Positions 35,149 to 44,931 of a DNA stretch of 64,000 nt are shown piece by piece. This DNA comes from Clostridiaceae bacterium. GTDB taxonomy: Bacteria; Bacillota; Clostridia; Peptostreptococcales; Natronincolaceae. A program made the translations under genes and the position numbers. The notes beneath the pieces are model-generated. The model did no database searches. It was not told where the DNA came from and saw only the letters and a list, made by a program, of their open reading frames with translations. The stretch is from the NCBI GenBank assembly GCA_018432235.1, contig JAHDLO010000022.1, positions 114,194-178,193 on the forward strand, given 5' to 3'. Positions within the stretch are counted from its first letter, which is position 1, and the number at the start of each line of letters is the position of its first letter.

Positions 35149-38016
35149 ATGGATAGAGATGCAATAGCCAGAATTGCAGTTGAGTATTGCTGGTCGATGA
35201 TGGAAAAAACAAGTGCTTTTGAAGAATGTGCTGCTAAAACTATCGAATTTGTAAGAGGCAGTTTGCCAGGGGGCTCAGAGATTGATGCAGGATGGCTTAA
35301 AGATCATCTTAAGCTATCCATCACACAAGAGGTTTCAGAGTATGTGATGCTTCAGGGAGAGGATCAGGAACAAAAAGAAAAGTGGTGGTCTGAGCAAAAA
35401 GACAAGAACTTGCTTGGGCGTTGGAGCCGCTGGACAAGATATCTGAAAAATGTTAAAAAATGGAGTCCGGCAGTTGTTGATAGTTTGGACAGGACTACAG
35501 ATAAAATTCTTGATGCTGTTGATGATCCTAAAAGGAGTGCACTTTTAAGCGACAGACGCGGACTTGTATTAGGATATGTGCAATCTGGAAAAACCGCTCA
35601 TTATACAGGTTTGATAAATAAAGCATTGGATGCTGGGTTTCAGCTGATCATAGTTTTATCTGGCATGCATGACAGCCTGCGCATCCAGACTCAGACAAGA
35701 TTGGATGAAGAAGTTCTTGGCTTTGAAACAAGTATTGATGTTCTTTTGAAAAATGGTATGGTAGGAAAATTGATAGGCGTTGGTGAATTAAGCTACCCCT
35801 CCGATCTGAAATTGCGTACATATACCACGCGAGATCCTAAAGGTGATTTTAACAAAGTACGTGCAAATAAAATTGAAGATTTGGAAGGGAGGCCCTCTGT
35901 TTTTATTGTCAAAAAAAATGCAACTGTTCTTAAAAATCTTTATCAATTTTTTAGGACAGGTAATCTTACAAAGGCGCATTTACTGAAACAAGGCAAAGCA
36001 GTTATTGCAAACATATCAATGCTGATGATTGATGACGAGGCTGACCAAGCATCTGTCAATACAAAAGCAATAAGCGATGAAGACGGAAATATTCTCCCGG
36101 AGTATGAACCTTCGCGTATAAATGCAGAAATAAGAAGAATCTATAATTTGTTTTCCAATAAAGCATATGTAGGATATACTGCTACTCCTTATGCAAATAT
36201 TTTTATACATGATGAAGCGGAAACTGAAAAATACGGAAGTGAGCTGTTCCCTAAAGATTTTATCCTCTGCTTGCCGAAACCTTCAAATTATATTGGACCT
36301 GCTGAATTTTTCGGGCTTAATCGCGATGATGGGGAAACTATGCGATTAATAAGAGAAGTGCACTATGATCCTCAATTTGTTCCAGCGAAAGTAAAAAAAG
36401 GTTTTGTGCCTGAAAAATTGCCGGAAACTCTTGTAGATGCAATAGGCTCCTTTCTTATTGCGTCTTCTATCCGTTTTGCCCGAGGGCAAGAAAACGAGCA
36501 TATGTCCATGCTTATTCATGCGGCACGTTTTACGGATATCCATTATGAGATTAAAGACCTTGTGGTTGGGAAAGTACAAGATATTAAAAATAGATTAAGA
36601 TATGAAGATGAAAAAGACCCGAAATCCTTTTGCGCCAGACTTAAGGCGTTATGGGAAGACGACTTTCTGGAAACATCGCTCCATATGCATGAAAAGTTTT
36701 ACGAGCTGGCAGGCGATTGCATAATGCTTGATTGGCCAACCGTCTATTCTGGAATAAAAAGGGTTCTGGATAAACTTGAAGTACTTGCTGTAAACGGAAT
36801 CAGTGATGATGAACTAAAATATAAAGACTATGATCAAGGAAGAATCGTAATAGCTGTAGGAGGGGACAAGCTTTCACGGGGATTGACCTTGGAAGGATTA
36901 TCTACCAGTTATTTTCTTCGGTCATCGACTTTTTATGATACATTGATGCAAATGGGCCGATGGTTCGGATATAGACCCGGATATCTCGATTTATGCCGGC
37001 TTTATACAACACCAACTTTGTCTGAATGGTTTGCGCATGTTGCTGTGGCAACAGAGGAACTTCGCAGCGAATTGTTTGATATGGAGCAGTTGGAAGCAAC
37101 GCCCAAAGATTATGGGCTGAAGGTTAGGACACATTCTGAACTGTTTATTGCTGCAAAAAATAAAATGCAGGCAGCATATGAGATGCAGGATGATTATAGC
37201 AATAGTGTAAGTGAAACTACCAAGTTTGAGCTTGATGATGAAGACTTCTTCCGCGTAAATCAAAACGCTGCAGAACATTTCATCAGGCAGCTCGGTATTC
37301 CCGATTTGGATTATCTCTGCAAAAAGCGGCCAAAAAAATATTCAAAATCGACCAGCATCCCTAAACACTATTTTTGGGAGCATGTGGATGGCTTTAGCAT
37401 TTGCAACTTTTTATCAGAATATAAAACTGCCCGCAATGCACCAAGAGCGAATAGCTCCCGTTTAAGAGAGTACATTAGCAAGCAGATGGCAAAAGGTGGA
37501 TTGACTGACTGGACAGTTTGTTTGATCAATGCTGCTGATGATGAGAGACAGGAAGATAAAGGATTTGAAATAGGAGGTCTTCAAATAGCGCGAGGAGTTA
37601 AAAGATCTCGCGGCGTCAGAAGCGAAAAAAAAGGAAGCAAGGCATTTGGCCGTTTGCTTTCACAAGATCATGAGTATATTGATTTCAACGATGAGCAAAT
37701 GAAGAAAGTTGCTGAATTGCGATCAAAGGCAATTGCTGGTAAAGGTATTCGTTCAAAAATAATAAAGGACAGTGATGGCTTTGACTGGGAATGTGCAACA
37801 TATATTCGACGTAAGCTAAGGAGTAGTCAGCCAGAACATGGACTGCTGCTGATATATCCTATTGAAAAAGACGACAGTGCATTCCTGCATTTGGCTGAAG
37901 ATATTGTGCCGATTGGAATTGGTCTGGTATTTCCGCAAAGCCATGAGGCAACACCAGTTTCATATATGGCTAATAATGTATTTCATGCAATGGAAGAGGA
38001 GGATGAGCAAGAATGA
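35149..38016 (+). CDS. Z1-domain superfamily II helicase/endonuclease-like ATPase
   Basis: 955 residues. Walker A GYVQSGKT (142-149), Walker B DDEAD (295-299), motif III YTATPY (343-347), the Z1 motifs GGDKLSRGLTLEG (571-583) and an arginine-finger region QMGRWFGYR (601-609). The N-terminal 120 residues are helical; a C-terminal part of about 250 residues is unassigned. Z1 proteins are SF2 ATPases found with MutL-like ATPases in predicted restriction systems, where they are thought to translocate or open DNA. Stop overlaps the start of the PD-(D/E)XK gene (ATGA). Confidence 0.92.
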   Translation: MDRDAIARIAVEYCWSMMEKTSAFEECAAKTIEFVRGSLPGGSEIDAGWLKDHLKLSITQEVSEYVMLQGEDQEQKEKWWSEQKDKNLLGRWSRWTRYLKNVKKWSPAVVDSLDRTTDKILDAVDDPKRSALLSDRRGLVLGYVQSGKTAHYTGLINKALDAGFQLIIVLSGMHDSLRIQTQTRLDEEVLGFETSIDVLLKNGMVGKLIGVGELSYPSDLKLRTYTTRDPKGDFNKVRANKIEDLEGRPSVFIVKKNATVLKNLYQFFRTGNLTKAHLLKQGKAVIANISMLMIDDEADQASVNTKAISDEDGNILPEYEPSRINAEIRRIYNLFSNKAYVGYTATPYANIFIHDEAETEKYGSELFPKDFILCLPKPSNYIGPAEFFGLNRDDGETMRLIREVHYDPQFVPAKVKKGFVPEKLPETLVDAIGSFLIASSIRFARGQENEHMSMLIHAARFTDIHYEIKDLVVGKVQDIKNRLRYEDEKDPKSFCARLKALWEDDFLETSLHMHEKFYELAGDCIMLDWPTVYSGIKRVLDKLEVLAVNGISDDELKYKDYDQGRIVIAVGGDKLSRGLTLEGLSTSYFLRSSTFYDTLMQMGRWFGYRPGYLDLCRLYTTPTLSEWFAHVAVATEELRSELFDMEQLEATPKDYGLKVRTHSELFIAAKNKMQAAYEMQDDYSNSVSETTKFELDDEDFFRVNQNAAEHFIRQLGIPDLDYLCKKRPKKYSKSTSIPKHYFWEHVDGFSICNFLSEYKTARNAPRANSSRLREYISKQMAKGGLTDWTVCLINAADDERQEDKGFEIGGLQIARGVKRSRGVRSEKKGSKAFGRLLSQDHEYIDFNDEQMKKVAELRSKAIAGKGIRSKIIKDSDGFDWECATYIRRKLRSSQPEHGLLLIYPIEKDDSAFLHLAEDIVPIGIGLVFPQSHEATPVSYMANNVFHAMEEEDEQE

Positions 38017-39059
38017 GTGAAAATATTATGCATGCTCATAAAATCTTCTCTTTATTGGACGAAGAGTACCGATTGAAAAAATGGACAGGGCAAGATCCCC
38101 TTTTATCACGTCAAATGAAACTGAGTCCGGATATTTTGGCTGTTTTTGCAGTTAGAAAATCAGATGGAAGACATGTTTTATATTTCCAATGCAATCCTGA
38201 GGATGCATCTAAAGGACATAAGTATCCGGCTTGGAAAGGAATATCTATTGACTTTTCTGGCTTTGAAAACCAGGGAATGGAAGGTTGCTATGTCCGCATA
38301 GAACAAGGAGAAAGCAGCGATAATGATGTTTATTTTGCAGTTTCCGACGATCTATGCCTTTGCCTCAAAGATGTTGACAGATCTAATCTTCGTTTAAAGC
38401 TTTCAACGGCGTTAGAGCGCTGGAAACGCTTTTTTTCACTTCGGGAAAGCATTGCACTGACAAGAGAAGAACAAATAGGATTGTTTGGAGAACTATATTT
38501 GCTGCACAGTATGATGCAAAATGGCATAGCTGCATCAAAAGCAATTAGTTGCTGGAAGGGACCATATCAGGGAGTTTTTGATTTTTCCTTTAGCAATATG
38601 AGCATTGAAGTCAAAACGACGGCTTCCAAAATGCCATATAAAGTCCATATAAGCAACGAAATGCAGCTTGACGATCGGCTTGCAGGCGGAATCCTTGTAT
38701 TATCTTTTATAGCTGTTCAGCCTAGTGATTCTTCAGGAGAAACTCTAGGAGATATGGTAAAAGGCATAGCGTATTTTATTGAGAAAGACGAAGTCGGCCG
38801 CAGTTTATTTCAAGATAAAATATTTGGATGCAGTTTAGGGCATCCGTACATAGATAGGTATACCTCCAAATATATTGTCAAGGAGCATGGCTTCTACAAT
38901 ATCCAGGGGGATTTCCCTCGAATCTTAAGCAAAGACTTGGCAAAAGGATTGGGAGATATATCATACTCCTTAGATATGAGTGCATGCTCAAATTATCGTA
39001 TGGACGAACAAAACTTCTGGCAAATCGCAAAATTGCATATAAAGGAGGACATAGTATGA
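38013..39059 (+). CDS. PD-(D/E)XK motif nuclease of the defence operon
   Basis: 348 residues. The catalytic segment FDFSFSNMSIEVKTTA places Asp190 and Glu199-Val-Lys201, the D...ExK of restriction endonucleases; a family Glu in GLFGELYLLHSM lies upstream. The N-terminal half contains beta-strands that may bind DNA or the partner ATPase. It is the likely DNA-cutting subunit of the GHKL/Z1 complex. Start and stop both overlap neighbours by 4 nt, giving tight stoichiometry with Z1 and AIPR. Confidence 0.87.
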   Translation: MSENIMHAHKIFSLLDEEYRLKKWTGQDPLLSRQMKLSPDILAVFAVRKSDGRHVLYFQCNPEDASKGHKYPAWKGISIDFSGFENQGMEGCYVRIEQGESSDNDVYFAVSDDLCLCLKDVDRSNLRLKLSTALERWKRFFSLRESIALTREEQIGLFGELYLLHSMMQNGIAASKAISCWKGPYQGVFDFSFSNMSIEVKTTASKMPYKVHISNEMQLDDRLAGGILVLSFIAVQPSDSSGETLGDMVKGIAYFIEKDEVGRSLFQDKIFGCSLGHPYIDRYTSKYIVKEHGFYNIQGDFPRILSKDLAKGLGDISYSLDMSACSNYRMDEQNFWQIAKLHIKEDIV

Positions 39060-40828
39060 CGCTGGAAGACTTTCATGCAATGATTTCCGAGGATGCCAGA
39101 GCAGAACATGAGGCTGGCCGATTTCGAACAACAGAAGAAGCCATTGAGGCAATTTTATGCGGATATTTGGAAGATGAGCAAGTAATAAGCGACATTGAGC
39201 TGAGCCCTTATCAGAAAACCAGTTCCACCAGGCAGGCTATGATGGTGAGCGCACATGCATTTGACGAGAAGAATGCAACGCTTAGCTTGCTTACAGTGAA
39301 ATGGGAGCGCAGCAGTAAGCTTGCAAAAATGAGCCGCAACGATGCGAACCGGATATTCAAAATGGCACGACGCTTTTACAGGAATGCCAAAGCTGGCATG
39401 TACAAAGAAATGGAAGAGACGGACACAGCTTTTACATTGGCTCAGATGATTTATGAGAGGCAGTCGTTTATATCAACCGTTCGCATATTGTTGCTCTCGA
39501 ATGCGATTATCGATTTGGAGCCTCCTTCTGATTCGGAAGAAGAAGATACTGTTTTCTCATATGATGTATGGGATATAGATAGGATATTTAGGCTTGTAGG
39601 ACAAGGCGGCAATACAGGAGAAAATGAAATCAATTTGACAGATCAATATGATTGTAGCATATGCATGATGAAAATGCAGGCAGACCATCAAAAATACGAT
39701 TGCTATGTAGGCATGTTTCCCGGAGAAGTCCTCGCAAGAATATATGACGAGTATGGGCAGCAATTGATAGAACGAAATGTGCGCTCCTTTTTGCAAGCTA
39801 AAAATGCGGTTAATAAAGGTATTCGAGATACCGTAAAAGAAGAGCCTGAAATGTTCATGGCATACAATAATGGTATTTCAACAGTAGCAAGCTGGATAAA
39901 AGCTGATGAACTGGGCAATGGTGCTGTTTCCGTGCACAGTCTGCATGGCTGGCAAATTGTTAATGGCGGGCAAACTACCGCATCGCTTGCAAATGCTTAC
40001 AAGGCTAGTTTGGACTTAAGCCAAGTGTTCGTGCCTATAAAGCTTACTATTCTTAAATCAGGACATAATAAAGACCAAATTATCGCGCATATCTCAAAAT
40101 ATGCGAACAGTCAGAATAAAATTACTATGTCGGATTTTAGTGCAAATACTCCCTGGCATGTTGAAATGGAAAAGCTTTCTCGGCGAATATGGGTTCCATC
40201 CCGCAAACGGATTCGTTGGTTTTATGAGCGTGCCCGTGGCCAGTATCTTGTTGAATTTAATAGGCAAAATACAGCAGCACGTAAAAAAAGCTTTAGGGAA
40301 GAAAATCCTAAAAGCCATGTTATTACAAAAACACTGGCAGCAAAGTGCATGATGTGCGCCATGCAGAAACCGTATATTGTGAGCAAGGGTTCAGAAACCA
40401 ACTTTGTGAAATTCATGGAATCAGTTGAAAGCAAAAAAGTACCATTTCCAAATGAACGATATTATAAGCACACAGTTGCAAATGTAATCCTTTTCGACAA
40501 ATGCGACAGGATTGTGAAGAACCTGCAATTGGGAGACTACAAAGCAAATGTAGTAGCCTATACTATTGCTTTGGCATATCGGCTTTATGAGGATGAAATA
40601 GACTTAGATAAGATATGGGCGAAACAAGATATTGATGAAAAGCTTGAGCAGTTGCTGGAAAAGTTGGCCCGAATAGTTTGGGAGCATATTACTCATCCAA
40701 TAATTGAAGGGACCAATGTAACACAATGGTGCAAGCGTGAAGAGTGCTGGAACCTCCTGCTCAAGCGTCAGGGGATGGAAATCGCTTCGGGTGAGGTGGA
40801 GGATAATGAATATGATGAAGAAGCTTAA
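39056..40828 (+). CDS. AIPR family (abortive infection phage resistance) protein
   Basis: 590 residues from ATG 39056, behind AAAGGAGG (39041-39048); a longer frame to 38984 overlaps the nuclease gene without a ribosome site. The AIPR signatures are FMAYNNGISTVAS (near 270) and WQIVNGGQTTASLANAYK (near 300). AIPR proteins occur in phage-exclusion loci and in systems with Z1 helicases; the biochemical role is not settled, and RNA or DNA cleavage has been proposed. ATGA overlap with the nuclease gene. Confidence 0.9.
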   Translation: MTLEDFHAMISEDARAEHEAGRFRTTEEAIEAILCGYLEDEQVISDIELSPYQKTSSTRQAMMVSAHAFDEKNATLSLLTVKWERSSKLAKMSRNDANRIFKMARRFYRNAKAGMYKEMEETDTAFTLAQMIYERQSFISTVRILLLSNAIIDLEPPSDSEEEDTVFSYDVWDIDRIFRLVGQGGNTGENEINLTDQYDCSICMMKMQADHQKYDCYVGMFPGEVLARIYDEYGQQLIERNVRSFLQAKNAVNKGIRDTVKEEPEMFMAYNNGISTVASWIKADELGNGAVSVHSLHGWQIVNGGQTTASLANAYKASLDLSQVFVPIKLTILKSGHNKDQIIAHISKYANSQNKITMSDFSANTPWHVEMEKLSRRIWVPSRKRIRWFYERARGQYLVEFNRQNTAARKKSFREENPKSHVITKTLAAKCMMCAMQKPYIVSKGSETNFVKFMESVESKKVPFPNERYYKHTVANVILFDKCDRIVKNLQLGDYKANVVAYTIALAYRLYEDEIDLDKIWAKQDIDEKLEQLLEKLARIVWEHITHPIIEGTNVTQWCKREECWNLLLKRQGMEIASGEVEDNEYDEEA

Positions 40829-42476
40829 TACTATAGATTTATTTGCCGGGGCAGGGGGACTGAGCCTAGGATTTATAAAAACGGGCTGTTTTAATATCAA
40901 AGCTGCTGTGGAATTTGATAAGCATGCGGCTGAGACATATGCAAAGAATCATGAAGGAGTTGAAATTCTACAGGAAGATGCAGCTGAAATATCTTTTGTA
41001 GAAAAAATTCAAAACAAATATGGAAAAGTTGATGTTGTGATTGGAGGGCCGCCCTGCCAGGGATTTTCAAATGCCAATAGGCAAAAAAACGGCCTGGTCA
41101 GCGGCAACAATCAATTGGTGCAGCATTATGTTCGGGCGATTGAAGAGCTTGATCCAACAGCGTTTGTTCTTGAAAACGTAAAAACATTGGAATCAAGCAA
41201 GCACTTTTTCTTTGTATGCGATGATAATATTGATGAGGTTTTGCGGTTGAATATACCTACACGAGAAGAAAGAATTGCAATTTGTTCAGGAGAAGAGCCA
41301 ACAGCATTTGCTGTAGGCGTGTTGCAATATATTGATCAACTGGAAAGGTACCGAATGAGTGCAAAAGGGTACACTGCGCTTTGCACACTGTTGAAGTTTT
41401 CAAAAATACAAAAGCGTGCAGAGGAATATATAAAAGAGCAAAATAAAAAGGTGACAAAATTGATTGATTCGTGGGATAGCCTGCATGAACATTTTTGGAA
41501 TGCCGATTGGGAAAAATTTTTTAAGGACAGTAAAGATGTTATCAGCAAGTTTGTAAATGATCAGCAGGATTATAATGCATATTATGAGAGAATAAAAGTG
41601 CTTGTGGAAGTAGAACGTGCACTGGAGCGATTGCATGAATTAAAAAACAATGCCATTGACTATAGGCAGCAAAGAACGGAACGCAGTATTACAGCAATTG
41701 CTGATACATTCAGTGTAAAAGATTACTTGGAATATAAGTTTGATTCTCTAGAGTACGCCATAAATATGAAAATATTGAATGCTGCGAATTTTGGCGTTCC
41801 ACAAACAAGAGAACGTTTTATTATGATAGGAATTAAAAAAGAGATTGCTGGTGCGCAAGAAATAAGGTTGCCTCTGCCGTTGCTGCAAGAGGAACAATTT
41901 AATACTGTTAGAGATGCTATTGAAGATTTGGAAAAGGTAGAAACTTCTATCCAAGCGAATGCTCCAAAAATTCCAGTTAAAGAAAAAGGAACTTCTCAAT
42001 TAGCCTCATTGCTTTGTACTGAAAACTTTATCTGCAATCATATAGTAACAGATACTGGTGAGACTGCTAAAAAGCGTTTCAAGGCGCTTGGGCAAGGGGA
42101 GAACTTTCATAATCTTGATAAGTCTTTGAAAGACTCATATTCCCTTCCAGAAAGAACTCAGAACACAATTTACCTTCGTCTGGAATATGATAAACCTTCT
42201 GGGACAGTGGTGAACGTTCGCAAATCCATGTGGATTCATCCAACGCTGGACAGAGCATTAAGCGTTAGAGAAGCTGCGAGACTGCAGTCTTTCACCGATA
42301 AGACTATTTTTTGCGGTCCGAAAAACTCACAATATCAACAGGTAGGGAATGCGGTACCTCCTTTGCTGGGGCAAGCCATTGCAGAGTGTCTACTGGAGCA
42401 ATTGGGAGTAAAATCTGAAAGCTCCTTAGTTGAAGAACTAAGAAATGAAAAGCAGCAGTATAGAGTATCGATATGA
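40812..42476 (+). CDS. C5-cytosine DNA methyltransferase with a long central insertion
   Basis: 554 residues from ATG 40812. Candidates 40806, 40812 and 40815 exist; TGGAGG at 40797-40802 favours 40812. Motifs: I TIDLFAGAGGLSLGF, IV GGPPCQGFSNANR with catalytic Cys82, VI FVLENVKTLE, VIII VPQTRERFIMIG, X QQVGNAVPPLLGQAIAE. Between motifs VI and VIII about 170 residues of mainly charged helix are inserted. It would methylate the host site and protect it from the PD-(D/E)XK nuclease. The gene overlaps the AIPR gene by 17 nt. Recognition sequence not readable. Confidence 0.94.
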   Translation: MMKKLNTIDLFAGAGGLSLGFIKTGCFNIKAAVEFDKHAAETYAKNHEGVEILQEDAAEISFVEKIQNKYGKVDVVIGGPPCQGFSNANRQKNGLVSGNNQLVQHYVRAIEELDPTAFVLENVKTLESSKHFFFVCDDNIDEVLRLNIPTREERIAICSGEEPTAFAVGVLQYIDQLERYRMSAKGYTALCTLLKFSKIQKRAEEYIKEQNKKVTKLIDSWDSLHEHFWNADWEKFFKDSKDVISKFVNDQQDYNAYYERIKVLVEVERALERLHELKNNAIDYRQQRTERSITAIADTFSVKDYLEYKFDSLEYAINMKILNAANFGVPQTRERFIMIGIKKEIAGAQEIRLPLPLLQEEQFNTVRDAIEDLEKVETSIQANAPKIPVKEKGTSQLASLLCTENFICNHIVTDTGETAKKRFKALGQGENFHNLDKSLKDSYSLPERTQNTIYLRLEYDKPSGTVVNVRKSMWIHPTLDRALSVREAARLQSFTDKTIFCGPKNSQYQQVGNAVPPLLGQAIAECLLEQLGVKSESSLVEELRNEKQQYRVSI

Positions 42477-42491
42477 AAAGGAGGTAATCGG

Positions 42492-42926
42492 TTGTCTGAT
42501 ATGTTTGATCCTCAAAAACGGAGCGAAATAATGTCTCATATTCGTTCGAAAAATACCAAAGGAGAGATATTAGTTCGCAAATACTTGCATCGTTTAGGCT
42601 TCCGATTTCGTCTCCATGACTCAAAACTTCCAGGGAAACCTGATATAGTGCTTCCAAAATATAAATGTACTATTTTTGTTCATGGTTGCTTTTGGCATGC
42701 ACATAGCGGATGCAAATATTATCGTGATCCAAAAACAAATGCCAAATATTGGGTTCCTAAAATTCAACGAAATGTCGAAAGAGATAAACAGGCCGTCAGT
42801 GATCTTACTTCAATGGGATGGAAGGTTGAAATAGTTTGGGAATGTGAATTGAAAAAAGACGCTGAAGTGCGATTGGATGAACTGGTGCACTCCATAGTAC
42901 TATCGAGCGATGGAATGGAGAAGTAG
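42492..42926 (+). CDS. vsr: Very short patch repair endonuclease Vsr
   Basis: 144 residues, the usual size. MFDPQKRSEIMSHIRSKNTK, KPDIVLPKYKCTIFVHGCFWH (Asp and the metal-site His) and KTNAKYWVPKI are Vsr signatures. It nicks T:G mismatches that arise when 5-methylcytosine deaminates, so it counteracts the mutagenic cost of the methyltransferase before it. Start TTG 42492 behind AAAAGGAGG (42477-42485); ATG 42501 is the alternative. Gap to methyltransferase 15 nt. Confidence 0.95.
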   Translation: MSDMFDPQKRSEIMSHIRSKNTKGEILVRKYLHRLGFRFRLHDSKLPGKPDIVLPKYKCTIFVHGCFWHAHSGCKYYRDPKTNAKYWVPKIQRNVERDKQAVSDLTSMGWKVEIVWECELKKDAEVRLDELVHSIVLSSDGMEK

Positions 42927-42986
42927 CAATGATTGGGAATTAGACGGTACAATGGGGCTAATCTTTTAGAATTGGAGGCAAAATCA

Positions 42987-43853
42987 ATGCAGTCCGGTAG
43001 GATAAAAATGGAGCATTATGCAACCTATTATTTTGCGAATATAATTGATGGAATCTTATCTGATCAATTTTCTTATATTAGAAGTTTGAATGATTTTTAT
43101 GGAGAAGGCAAAATTCAATGGTTGGCTAAACCATTTCAAAAGTATTCTGCATTTCATCAATTTATTGATTTTGTAGTCAATTCAGTTATTGATGAAGAAA
43201 TGTCTAAAATTGACTTAGAATCATTAAAAAAGGACTATTTGAATCGTAAAGGATTTATACCTGAAGATGAACTTAAAGAATTTACCATGCTTCCATTGAA
43301 TACATATTTTCATAATTATAAAATAACTCATACATCCTTTGAAGAGTGGCTAAAGGAGAACAATAAAAAATTCCTTTTATCAACAGAAGATGATATATAT
43401 GATTATTACAACGAGTTTTATCTATCAGGTGAGATTGAATATTTAATTGAAAAAATCAGAGAAGAAGTTTTTTTTGTTATGTTTTCTAATAGAGGATTGT
43501 TAAGGAATTTTAATATAATGATGGCTAATATATTGTCAGGTGTTGAATTAGATGATCTTGATATGGAAAATCAGATTTATTTTAAAGAAAATGGTATATT
43601 AAAAAGAGTCAACATACCATCGTGGACTAAAAAAGCAGTTTTCTATCGTGATAGAGGTAGATGTGTAAAATGCAATAAAGATATTTCGGGGACATTATCA
43701 TTTCAAAACAACATAAATTTTGATCATATTGTCCCACTAGCAGTAGGGGGATTAAATGATGTTACCAATATTCAATTGATGTGTGAAGAATGCAATAAGA
43801 AAAAAAATTGTCTTACTTGTGATACCTCAATATACTATGAAAAGTGGTATTGA
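42987..43853 (+). CDS. HNH endonuclease
   Basis: 288 residues from ATG 42987, with GGAGG (42974-42978) 8 nt upstream. The C-terminal HNH domain has CVKCNKDI, then NFDHIVPLAVGG (Asp246-His247), N near TNIQLMCEECNKKKN, with two Cys pairs for structural zinc. The N-terminal 210 residues are helical and unassigned. The base composition is clearly more AT-rich than the operon genes before it, and a 60-nt gap separates it from vsr, so it may have joined later. Probably a second nuclease of the island. Confidence 0.85.
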   Translation: MQSGRIKMEHYATYYFANIIDGILSDQFSYIRSLNDFYGEGKIQWLAKPFQKYSAFHQFIDFVVNSVIDEEMSKIDLESLKKDYLNRKGFIPEDELKEFTMLPLNTYFHNYKITHTSFEEWLKENNKKFLLSTEDDIYDYYNEFYLSGEIEYLIEKIREEVFFVMFSNRGLLRNFNIMMANILSGVELDDLDMENQIYFKENGILKRVNIPSWTKKAVFYRDRGRCVKCNKDISGTLSFQNNINFDHIVPLAVGGLNDVTNIQLMCEECNKKKNCLTCDTSIYYEKWY

Positions 43854-44042
43854 TTGAGCATATAGTCTAGTCAACATGTTTTAAGGAGATTATTCCTTTA
43901 ATCGTACTGATAATATCATCAAATGCAGAATATTGTTAGAATCTGAAAAAAAATCATTATGCAAGTAAGTAAAAAGCAATTAAGGTAATGTAAGAGAATG
44001 CTATCTTTATACAGAGTTCTCTTATTTACATATAAAAGTGAA

Positions 44043-44083
44043 GAAGCCGTTTGTTTTATTTCATGTAAAGCAAGCGGCTTTTT
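44043..44083 (+). terminator. Terminator at the island/ICE boundary
   Basis: Stem AGCCGTTTG / CAAGCGGCT (one G:U), 17-nt loop, seven T. The 43855-44042 interval before it is AT-rich and holds no gene; AAGAGAA/TTCTCTT at about 43990-44027 forms a weaker hairpin. Confidence 0.75.
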
Positions 44084-44106
44084 TTGCGTGAAAGGAGGAA
44101 TTTTAA

Positions 44107-44931
44107 ATGTCAAAAGTAATCGCCCTTGCCAATCAGAAAGGCGGCACGGGGAAAACAACGACGGCGGTCAATCTTGGGATCGGACTTGCGGTACAGGGTA
44201 AAAAGGTGCTGCTGGTGGACGCAGACGCTCAGGGAAACCTGACGGATTCATTGGGCTATCAGGAACCGGACAATCTGCCCGTTTCATTGGCTAGCGTCCT
44301 AACAAAAACCATGATGGAGGAGCCGTATGAGACTGACGAAGGAATTCTTCACCATGCGGAAGGCGTTGACCTTATGCCGGGAAACATTGAACTGTCTGCT
44401 ATTGAGGTATCACTGGTAAACACCATGAGCCGGGAAACAGTACTGCGCACATACATCAATACGGTCAAAGACAAGTATGATTATGTGTTGATAGATTGTA
44501 TGCCCTCTCTTGGCATGATAACCATCAATGCCCTTGCCTCCGCGGACAGCGTGATTATTCCCGTGCAGGCCCACTATCTTCCCGCCAAAGGAATGACGCA
44601 GCTTTTACAAACAATTGCCAGAGTAAGACGGCAGATCAATCCCAAGCTTACCATTGACGGTATTCTGCTCACAATGCTGGATAACCGGACTAACTTTGCA
44701 AAGGACATTTCCTTTATTCTCCGACGGGACTACGGCGGCAAGCTGCGAGTTTTTCAAACGGAAATCCCCCTGTCAATTCGGGCGGCTGAAACAAGCGCTC
44801 AGGGAAAAAGCATTTATGCGTTCGACCCGCACGGAATAGCTGCCAAAGCATATCAAGCTTTTACGAAGGAGGTGCAGGACATTGGCGAAAAGCAGCGCAA
44901 GAGACAGCATCAAGCTGGCCTCAGTAGATGA
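44107..44931 (+). CDS. parA: ParA/Soj family ATPase of the ICE
   Basis: 274 residues. Deviant Walker A LANQKGGTGKTTTAVNLG at residues 7-24, Walker A' YDYVLIDCMPSLGM and the Walker B region follow. Deviant-Walker ATPases move ParB-DNA complexes; in ICEs they stabilise the excised circle. ATG 44107 follows AAAGGAGGAA (44090-44099). The parB reading frame begins inside its 3' end. Confidence 0.93.
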   Translation: MSKVIALANQKGGTGKTTTAVNLGIGLAVQGKKVLLVDADAQGNLTDSLGYQEPDNLPVSLASVLTKTMMEEPYETDEGILHHAEGVDLMPGNIELSAIEVSLVNTMSRETVLRTYINTVKDKYDYVLIDCMPSLGMITINALASADSVIIPVQAHYLPAKGMTQLLQTIARVRRQINPKLTIDGILLTMLDNRTNFAKDISFILRRDYGGKLRVFQTEIPLSIRAAETSAQGKSIYAFDPHGIAAKAYQAFTKEVQDIGEKQRKRQHQAGLSR

